The notes under the pieces: model-generated
Told to the model about the DNA's origin: nothing
Seen by the model: only the letters and a program-made list of their open reading frames with translations
Databases searched by the model: none
Source of the DNA: Candidatus Poseidoniaceae archaeon
GTDB taxonomy: Archaea; Thermoplasmatota; Poseidoniia; Poseidoniales; Poseidoniaceae
Direction: 5' to 3'
DNA: 5,406 nucleotides
Assembly: GCA_013330765.1 (NCBI GenBank)
Contig: DUHU01000021.1
Location: 1 to 5,406 of the forward strand
Part shown: piece after piece, positions 1-5,406 of the stretch
Layout: every line of letters begins with the position of its first letter
Position numbering within the stretch: the first letter of the stretch is position 1
Program-made: the position numbers and the translations under genes

Positions 1-1079
1 TAGGTGTGCGTCCCAGACATGGCGACCGTTGCGGGGAGGGATTGTGTGCCACCGATCTGGACCTTGTTGACGCCATTGCGGTAGTAGAATTCCACGCCTC
101 CGCCGTCGACGTAGTCGAGATCGCCGGTGTTTCGCACGGTAACTTCGAGGTCGACCGTGTCGCCGCGGAGATAGGAATCTGGGGCGACGTCGTTGGTGAC
201 CTTCAGGCCGGTCACGGCGATGTCGAGCTTGGGACCCATGTTGGAGTCGGCTGCGCTGACAATGCTGCGGTGGCTGGTGTGGTCACCGTCCATGAGGGCA
301 GCCACGGTGAGGAAATTCTCTGCGGCACTCTTGCCGCCGCCAGCGCTGACAACGCTGATTGGGACGGTCCAAGACTTGGTGACGGGGTTGCCGTTGGTCA
401 GGGTGACCGATTCAAAGCCGCTTTGGCCGCTGTTGAGCAACCACTGCTGGAACACGTGGTGCGGGTGAAGGTTGTTTGAGTTGGAGTAGACCTCGGGCGA
501 GGTCTCTTCGGTCACGGCCGCGTAAATGTAGACCGTCTTGCTCCCTGAACCAAGGTAGGAAGCCGTGATGTCGATGTTCATGTTGTTGCCGCTCTCCGAC
601 TGAGAAATGGTCAGAGCGTAGTCGTTGGCGTTTTGCATGTTGCCGCCGCTTTGATAGAAACTGTCGTAGTTCTGGCCACCGGAGGTGTAGTACTGGCCAG
701 AGGCCGCGTCGCCGAACACCGTGGTGGGGTAACCGGACGGGTTGATGTGCGCCCTTCGGTTGATGGGCGGCTCGGTGGGCCAACCGGTCGTGGGGGACTC
801 CCAGAACGCGATGTAGGTGAAATCCTCAGAGGTGGTTCCGCCGCCGCCGTTGGTGCCGTAGAGGTTGTGCAGGTTGGTGGACGAGGTCTGGCAAGGCCCA
901 CACCAGTACGCTCCCACGTATTCCGCAAACACAGGGTGTCCTGGGCTGCTTGCGGACATCACGGTCGGGGCCTCATCAAGGGACTCAGGCTCGTCGACAA
1001 GCGAGGTGGCCAAGCCTGCAGTCAGGCTTCCAAGCATCAGGGCCACAAGCAGGACAGCCAGCGTTCGCATCTGATTCAT
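1..1079 (-). CDS. Secreted thioredoxin-like (CGPC) protein with CARDB-like domain, 3' end cut by window edge
   Basis: I read this frame directly from the reverse complement: ATG at 1079-1077, then 359 codons without a stop to the left edge. The N-terminus (MNQMRTLAVLLVALMLGSLT) is a signal peptide with probable cleavage near Ala24, so the mature protein should be extracytoplasmic. Residues about 48-125 resemble a thioredoxin fold: a beta strand (VFAEYVGAYW) leads into Cys60-Gly-Pro-Cys63 (bases 891-902), and GYPTTVFG supplies a likely cis-proline at Pro118. The placement resembles Omp28-like and TlpA/ResA-like secreted proteins. A beta-rich middle follows, then from about residue 284 a CARDB-like Ig fold (LDIAVTGLKVTND, VTVRNTGDLDYVDGG). 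The thiol-disulfide role is inferred from CGPC; such domains can also be non-enzymatic adhesion modules. The start at 1079 fits an AT-rich box 26 bases upstream; Met4 (1070) is an alternative start. The last two bases read TA, so the next codon is either Tyr or a stop. Confidence 0.87.
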   Translation of the reverse strand, partial: MNQMRTLAVLLVALMLGSLTAGLATSLVDEPESLDEAPTVMSASSPGHPVFAEYVGAYWCGPCQTSSTNLHNLYGTNGGGGTTSEDFTYIAFWESPTTGWPTEPPINRRAHINPSGYPTTVFGDAASGQYYTSGGQNYDSFYQSGGNMQNANDYALTISQSESGNNMNIDITASYLGSGSKTVYIYAAVTEETSPEVYSNSNNLHPHHVFQQWLLNSGQSGFESVTLTNGNPVTKSWTVPISVVSAGGGKSAAENFLTVAALMDGDHTSHRSIVSAADSNMGPKLDIAVTGLKVTNDVAPDSYLRGDTVDLEVTVRNTGDLDYVDGGGVEFYYRNGVNKVQIGGTQSLPATVAMSGTHT

Positions 1080-1100
1080 GGTATGAGCAAGCCAAACCGC

Positions 1101-1109
1101 TTTATCAAA
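1101..1109 (-). promoter_or_regulatory. Candidate archaeal TATA box for the thioredoxin-like gene
   Basis: On the minus strand this reads tttgataaa, one of the two most AT-rich patches in the GC-rich 89-base gap between the divergent genes. Its centre (1105) lies 26 bases before the A of the ATG at 1079, the usual archaeal TATA-to-start-site distance, so the transcript may be leaderless. No Shine-Dalgarno motif precedes this ATG, which agrees. On the plus strand the same patch reads tttatcaaa and could instead start the methyltransferase transcript near 1131 with a leader of about 38 bases. This is inferred from spacing and composition only. Confidence 0.4.
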
Positions 1110-1140
1110 CATTGCGCGCCGTGCTACGTTTCCGAAGGCG

Positions 1141-1150
1141 TCAAATCTTA
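1141..1150 (+). promoter_or_regulatory. Candidate TATA-like element for the trmI-type gene
   Basis: The AT-rich stretch tcaaatctta sits in GC-rich surroundings and is centred about 23-24 bases upstream of the ATG at 1169, slightly closer than the usual archaeal spacing. It follows the purine-containing cgaagg, which could act as a weak BRE. No Shine-Dalgarno sequence is seen before the ATG, so leaderless initiation is possible. The match to the TATA consensus is weak. Confidence 0.25.
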
Positions 1151-1168
1151 CATCGAGCAGCGGCCACC

Positions 1169-1960
1169 ATGACGCCGAACGTGATTGCGCTTGTCGCGGA
1201 TGACGGACGAACATGGACGGTCAACGTCGCCGACGAAAGCGTGAAGATCAAGGGGTTGGGCGTGTTCAACCCTGCCCACCTTGTTGCAGAACACAGCATG
1301 GGCTCGTCCGTCACCTTGGCCGGCAAGCGCTTGACCCTCCTGCCCGCACGCCTCCCAGAGGTGCGAAAAGGCATGCTGCGACGCGCCCAGACCATCGGCG
1401 ACAAAGATGCAGGGATCATCGTTTCGAGGCTGGGCATCGGCCGTGACGACACCGTCTTGGAAGCAGGGCTCGGAAGTGCGGGACTCGGCCTCCATGTCTC
1501 CAGAGCCCTAGGACCCTCAGGGCACCATATCACGGTTGAACCGCGAGAGGAACACGCCCACGTTGGCTTGGCCAACCTCGAGCAAGCAGCCCATGCGTGG
1601 CCCGACAGCCCCCGTCATTCGCACCTGAACGCCCTCGCAGAGGATTGTGCAGGCGACGTTCAGGCGCTCGCCCCCAACGGCCTCGACGCCGTGGTCTTGG
1701 ACATGGCAGACCACACCCCGGCCATCGCCGCCTTGGCACCGCTGCTCGGCCCGGGAGGTCGGATGGCGTGCTACTGTCCGGTCACCAGTCAGCTCGAGCG
1801 AGCGTGGGAAGCCTGCGAGACCGCAGGATTGGACATCGATTGGGCAGGCGAAGTCATGGAACGCCCCTGGAGCAAAGCCTCACGAGGTGGCGTTCGCCCT
1901 GCCAACGGACCGTTTGGCCACACGGCCTTCTTGCTGATCGCACAACGACGTTCGGCTTAG
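1169..1960 (+). CDS. trmI: tRNA (adenine-N1)-methyltransferase, TrmI/Trm61 family (position 58, possibly 57/58)
   Basis: This 263-residue protein matches the usual length of archaeal TrmI (about 250-260). The family uses S-adenosylmethionine to make N1-methyladenosine in the T-loop of tRNA and works as a homotetramer in the cytosol. Residues 1-60 form a small beta-rich N-terminal domain. Residues 69-82 (MLRRAQTIGDKDAG) match the family signature before the Rossmann fold. Motif I is VLEAGLGSAGLGL (96-108), the acidic residue after strand beta2 is Glu124 (TVEPRE), and motif IV is DAVVLDMADH (173-182) with Asp178 as the expected catalytic acid. ACYCPVTSQ (200-208) resembles the YxP...Q segment, and the C-terminal VRP...GHTAFLLIA (242-257) is typical. 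I chose the ATG at 1169 because the conserved N-terminal domain begins there. The frame is open upstream to 950, but that part is Arg/Gln/Ser-rich, unlike the family, and overlaps the divergent gene. Whether A57 is also modified, as in Pyrococcus TrmI, cannot be told. Confidence 0.9.
   Translation: MTPNVIALVADDGRTWTVNVADESVKIKGLGVFNPAHLVAEHSMGSSVTLAGKRLTLLPARLPEVRKGMLRRAQTIGDKDAGIIVSRLGIGRDDTVLEAGLGSAGLGLHVSRALGPSGHHITVEPREEHAHVGLANLEQAAHAWPDSPRHSHLNALAEDCAGDVQALAPNGLDAVVLDMADHTPAIAALAPLLGPGGRMACYCPVTSQLERAWEACETAGLDIDWAGEVMERPWSKASRGGVRPANGPFGHTAFLLIAQRRSA
1957..1960. other. Tail-to-tail overlap of two convergent stop codons
   Basis: The four bases ttag hold the plus-strand stop TAG (1958-1960) and the minus-strand stop TAA (1959-1957). 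The two genes therefore share their last bases with no spacer. Any terminator for either transcript must lie inside the coding region of the other gene. I see no obvious T-run or hairpin at the junction. Confidence 0.9.
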
Positions 1961-4900
1961 GGAAGAACGCGAATGCTCGACTGGCAGGTCGGACAGGTGA
2001 AACGGAAGGGCGGCTCACTTCCTCCGGGCACGCCCAAGACGGCATCGCAGCTTGGACAAGCCACCTTGTTCCCCTCTTCGATGCGCGCTTCGTTGTGACC
2101 CAACTCAGCGACGTCATCTTTGGCTTCGTCCTCCTCTTCCTCGTCCTCGGTTGCGGGTGCTGAACGGCGAATGCGCAGCAAGCCAAACAACAGCAGCGCC
2201 ACGACCCAGCCCGAACTCAAGGCAAGAAGCGAATCTTGGTTGCTCAATTGCAGCAGCCCAAGGTCAAGTCCAGAGGGCGGCAAAGTTGGACCGGGGAGAT
2301 CCACTTGGAGCGTGCCTCCACTTTCAGAGCGCTCAACGCCGGCCATCGTGTACGTCGCCAGCACCTCAGGCTCCGCCGAGGCAGCACCTGTGGTCAAGCG
2401 AACAAGTTCGAGGCTGAACCTGGCAGAAGCCCCGGGTTCAAGTGAGAAACTCCCGGTTCGCGCCCCGTCACTGAGACGGACCCATGTGGCCTGGAGGTAA
2501 GCCAGATTGGACCCGGCCAAGTCCAATTCCCCCACGGCTTGGGCGTTGGCGGTGTTGGTCACCCGAACCACGGTCGTCTCGGAACCGCTGGTCTCGATGG
2601 AAAGGGAGGCGTCCTCGACGACAACCTCGATCGGCGCGGCTTCACCCCACGACGCAAGCACCGTGACGACCACGGCGTCGGAGGCCACCACGTCCGTGGA
2701 CAGGCCGCCGATGGCACTGCGTACGCTGACGTTCAGTGCGACGAGGCCGGCAGGAGCGTTTTCGGCCATGGTGCACGACCATGGGAGGGCTTCGCTTGTT
2801 CCGGTGAGGTTGACCGGGCCTGGGAAGGAGCACGTAGCTCCGGAGGCAGAGAGGGTGAGCCGGTCGGTCACGCGGCTGGTCAGGCGAAGGGTCCCTGTCA
2901 CGGTCCCGCCCGCTTCGACCTCGGACACGTCAGCGTTGAGCTCAAGCGTCACCTGCTGAGCGCGATAGACGAGGGATTGCACCACAGAGTCAGACACGGA
3001 ACCGTCGAGGGAGGAATTTGCGGTGAGCACCACGTGGAAGACCTGTCCGTCCGCCGCGACGCCGTCGAGGGCAACGTGCACAGGAACGACGGTGCTGGAC
3101 CCAGAGGCAAGGGTCACCACGTCCGCGTCGAGTTGGACCGTGAGCACGTCCGTTCCGCTGAGGGCGAAGCCGGACAGGACAAAGGTGGCGTCATCGGCTC
3201 CAGTATTGACCACGGTCATGGTGGTGCTGACATCGCCCAAGCCCCCGAGAAGCATGGCACCAGGGTACGGCGCCGTGGGGTCTTCAGGTGCAGCATCGCC
3301 TTGACCGATGCCCGAGCTTGGGACCACGTCAACACCACGGCGGCTCGACACCTGCACGGCAAGATTCAGGGTCCAAGAGCCGTGTGTTGCATCGGTAAAG
3401 ACGAGGGTCACGTCGTGGTCCCCAACACTGGCCTGTGGTCCAGCGGCGACCGTGAGGGTCAGCGTCAGATTGGGCGCCAGTGCGGTCAGCGACCATGACG
3501 AATCGCCCGAGGCATCGCTCAAGGTCACGCCACCGGGCAAACCACTGGTGCTGAGGGACACGTCGAGGTCCTCGGTCCCGGTCAAGGCGAGGGTGACGTT
3601 GACGTCCGTCGAGCCACCGGCTTCGACGGCCACACGCGCATCGGCGGGCCCCGTCAATTCAAGCGCAGCATGGTCTGCCGGAGCGAGCGTCACCGTTTCC
3701 GTGAGTGCTCCGTGCACACTTGACGCTTCAAGCACCACGCTGCAGGACCGGGTGTCGGAGACGAGGCTTTGGATGGACCACACTCCCGTGGAACCCGCGG
3801 CCACGGTCTGGGTGGCGGACGACAGGAGGGTGGAGGAGATGCGCCCGTCGCAGCCCTCGAGGGGCGCCTCGGGAGCCAGCATGGTCAGGGTCACGCTAAG
3901 ATCGTGCGAACCGGCGTTCTGGAAAGTGGCTTGCCAATCGGTGCCTTCGTCAACGTCAACGTCGACAGAGGCGGGGGCAGTGAAGGTCGTGTCGACGTGT
4001 TCGTCGACGACAAATCCGATGACTCGGCTGACCTGAACTGAACTGTCGTTCGCCCAAGCACCCACGAGTTCCACTTCGCACACTTCCTGAACGCCGGAGG
4101 GCCATGAGGAAGCAGGAGGCACCTCCACGGACAATCCGACGGTGCCCACGTCACCCGGAGCGGCAAAGGTGGACGTCAAATCGAGCAGGTCCCAGACGCA
4201 ATTTGCGGCTCCAGAATCGCCCAGTTCCCACGCCCAAGAAGCGGCCGAAGTCCCAGTGTTGGTGACCTCCACCGAGGTGAGGGAGGCCTGACCAAAGGAC
4301 AGATTTTCAGCTGGATCAATGTTGCCAATGGCCACGTCAGGAACCGCTTGGATGCGGACCACCAACGTGCTGGTTGAGGTGATGTTTCCTTTGGTGGAGG
4401 CCACGACAAGATCGAGGCCCACGTCCGCGGGAACGGCGTTGGGGGCCACCTCAAGCCGGAGCGTGGCGCTTTGCGTGCCATAGGCGCTGACGTTCTCGAG
4501 CACGTCGTCGCTGAACAAGGCGAGAAGGTCGCCACCCACAGCGGCCGAAGCAGCGGCTCCAGTTCCGCTGTTGGTCCATGGATAGGTCCAGGAGGACGTG
4601 GCGTTGAACACCGCATGAGCGGCGGCCATTTGCAACGTTTGGCCAGCGCTGGCGTTGATGCCGAGCGGCAGGCTCAATCCAACGGGTGAGGTCCCGTGGA
4701 TGGCAGCAAAGAGGGTGGCTGCGGTCAGGTAAGAGCCGTGGATCGAAGGATGAGAACCGTCGGCCGTGTAGAGGTTGTAGAACAGGGTGCCGATCTGGGT
4801 CGGATCGGTTCCTGCGGCCTGAAGGTCGTCGTGGATTTTGGCAAAAGCCAAACCCGCAGGAGCCACGTACACGGATGCGTTTGGATGTGCGTTCGTGACG

Positions 4901-5406
4901 TTGTCAGCGTAATCGAGGTACCCTTGCAAAAGATGGTCGTTCATCGCCGTGAAATTTGGGTAGCGAACGCTGTTCATCGCATCGCCAGAGCGCCTTCCCC
5001 ACGTCATGAGGAGCATCATTTCAGAGCCCTCGTCTTCCACACGATCACCCAACGCAACGGCGGCGTCTCGGGAGTCCAGCCAATCGCTTTGGGTTCGAGG
5101 GAAACCAGGAATCTGGGACTGGTCTTGCACGACCACGACGTCCCAGGCTTGGCTGGAAAGGCTGGTGTTCCACGTGTCGCCGCTGGTGTTGACCTTCGAC
5201 CTGTGCCCTTCGAGGGTCATGCCCCCTCCTGCGTTGGCTGAGACGTTCGCGTCTCCCACTTCGCGAAGGAGATCCTCAAGCAGTCCGTCAAGACCGTTGG
5301 CCGCCGTGTACGAATTGCCGTACATCAGGACCTCTGAAGAGGACGTGACCGGGGTTGTGTTCCCCCCGGTTTGGTTTTCAGAAACGTTTCCACTCCCACC
5401 GGTGGA
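1957..5406 (-). CDS. Giant membrane-anchored surface protein: SGNH/GDSL-like hydrolase, beta-sandwich modules, TM helix and cytosolic zinc ribbon (5' end cut)
   Basis: The frame is open from the right edge to TAA at 1957, at least 1149 residues. Residues here are numbered from an internal Met at 5325, which is not the start: 27 upstream in-frame codons form an S/T/G/N-rich linker, and the Met sits inside the first strand of the hydrolase (EVLMYGNSYT). Residues 1-250 look like an SGNH hydrolase: GNS with Ser5 as nucleophile, VVVVQDQSQ (63-71) resembling the family's QEQS segment, and DGSHPS with Asp189 and His192. Residues about 255-1010 are Ig-like/NEW3-like beta modules (VTNTG, VVNTGA, GLPGGVTL). 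Six cysteines pair naturally (376/416, 492/528, 832/851), and I count 17 N-X-S/T sequons plus three in the linker. LLALSSGWVVALLLFGLL (1033-1050) is a membrane helix followed by RIRR, consistent with the inside. Next come an acidic run (1060-1071) and a zinc ribbon, CPSC-x17-CPTC (1090-1114). The likely activity is an esterase or deacetylase on glycans or lipids outside the cell; the substrate is unknown. Confidence 0.88.
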   Translation of the reverse strand, partial: STGGSGNVSENQTGGNTTPVTSSSEVLMYGNSYTAANGLDGLLEDLLREVGDANVSANAGGGMTLEGHRSKVNTSGDTWNTSLSSQAWDVVVVQDQSQIPGFPRTQSDWLDSRDAAVALGDRVEDEGSEMMLLMTWGRRSGDAMNSVRYPNFTAMNDHLLQGYLDYADNVTNAHPNASVYVAPAGLAFAKIHDDLQAAGTDPTQIGTLFYNLYTADGSHPSIHGSYLTAATLFAAIHGTSPVGLSLPLGINASAGQTLQMAAAHAVFNATSSWTYPWTNSGTGAAASAAVGGDLLALFSDDVLENVSAYGTQSATLRLEVAPNAVPADVGLDLVVASTKGNITSTSTLVVRIQAVPDVAIGNIDPAENLSFGQASLTSVEVTNTGTSAASWAWELGDSGAANCVWDLLDLTSTFAAPGDVGTVGLSVEVPPASSWPSGVQEVCEVELVGAWANDSSVQVSRVIGFVVDEHVDTTFTAPASVDVDVDEGTDWQATFQNAGSHDLSVTLTMLAPEAPLEGCDGRISSTLLSSATQTVAAGSTGVWSIQSLVSDTRSCSVVLEASSVHGALTETVTLAPADHAALELTGPADARVAVEAGGSTDVNVTLALTGTEDLDVSLSTSGLPGGVTLSDASGDSSWSLTALAPNLTLTLTVAAGPQASVGDHDVTLVFTDATHGSWTLNLAVQVSSRRGVDVVPSSGIGQGDAAPEDPTAPYPGAMLLGGLGDVSTTMTVVNTGADDATFVLSGFALSGTDVLTVQLDADVVTLASGSSTVVPVHVALDGVAADGQVFHVVLTANSSLDGSVSDSVVQSLVYRAQQVTLELNADVSEVEAGGTVTGTLRLTSRVTDRLTLSASGATCSFPGPVNLTGTSEALPWSCTMAENAPAGLVALNVSVRSAIGGLSTDVVASDAVVVTVLASWGEAAPIEVVVEDASLSIETSGSETTVVRVTNTANAQAVGELDLAGSNLAYLQATWVRLSDGARTGSFSLEPGASARFSLELVRLTTGAASAEPEVLATYTMAGVERSESGGTLQVDLPGPTLPPSGLDLGLLQLSNQDSLLALSSGWVVALLLFGLLRIRRSAPATEDEEEEDEAKDDVAELGHNEARIEEGNKVACPSCDAVLGVPGGSEPPFRFTCPTCQSSIRVLP

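Noticed and set aside
6..479. Plus-strand open frame of 157 codons near the left edge
   Set aside because: It is antisense to the CARDB-like part of the secreted minus-strand protein, whose frame is open through the whole region and makes recognisable domains.
950..1168. In-frame upstream extension of the methyltransferase frame by 73 codons
   Set aside because: It lies largely over the divergent signal-peptide gene, its composition (Arg, Gln, Ser) does not resemble TrmI, and the family's N-terminal domain begins at the ATG at 1169.
1161..1171. A Kozak-like context (gccaccATG) at the methyltransferase start
   Set aside because: It matches the vertebrate consensus by chance. The product and surroundings are prokaryotic, and there is no sign of introns or of a vector.
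2124..2148. Pyrimidine-rich run suggesting a simple repeat or a terminator-like tract
   Set aside because: It is the complement of Glu/Asp codons for the acidic stretch after the membrane helix and is fully explained by coding.
2539..4041. Long plus-strand open frames opposite the giant surface-protein gene (for example 2539-3498 and 3308-4036)
   Set aside because: They are antisense shadows of a GC-rich coding region: compositionally odd His/Arg/Gly- or Ser/Thr/Arg-rich translations without domains, while the minus strand gives coherent beta modules, a membrane helix and a zinc ribbon.

Overview
The window looks like a piece of a high-GC archaeal genome, most likely a planktonic Thermoplasmatota of the Marine Group II type (Candidatus Poseidoniales). 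This assignment is inferred from three things. There is an archaeal-style tRNA m1A methyltransferase. There are large secreted or surface beta-sandwich proteins rich in N-glycosylation sequons. One of these ends in a C-terminal membrane anchor followed by an acidic segment and a cytosolic zinc ribbon. No ribosomal RNA or other firm taxonomic marker is present, so the assignment is moderate.

Three protein genes fill almost the whole window. From the left edge to 1079 (minus strand, running off the left edge) lies a secreted protein with a signal peptide, a thioredoxin-like CGPC domain and a CARDB-like beta-sandwich. A short intergenic region (1080-1168) separates it from a divergent gene at 1169-1960 (plus strand), a TrmI-family tRNA (adenine-N1)-methyltransferase. 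That gene ends tail to tail with a 4-base overlap into a very long minus-strand gene that runs from its stop at 1957 to the right edge. Its product has an S/T/G/N-rich linker, an SGNH/GDSL-like hydrolase domain, about 760 residues of Ig-like/NEW3-like beta modules with three probable disulfides and many sequons, one transmembrane helix, an acidic stretch and a CPxC-x17-CPxC zinc ribbon.

The two minus-strand genes encode envelope proteins. The methyltransferase between them is a housekeeping RNA-modification enzyme with no obvious functional tie to either. A loose thematic link is possible: the left protein has a potential extracytoplasmic disulfide-exchange motif, and the giant surface protein has an even, paired set of extracellular cysteines. 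No mobile element, CRISPR array, RNA gene or clear terminator is visible. The most notable item is the surface hydrolase with a cytosolic zinc-ribbon tail. Its real N-terminus lies beyond the window.
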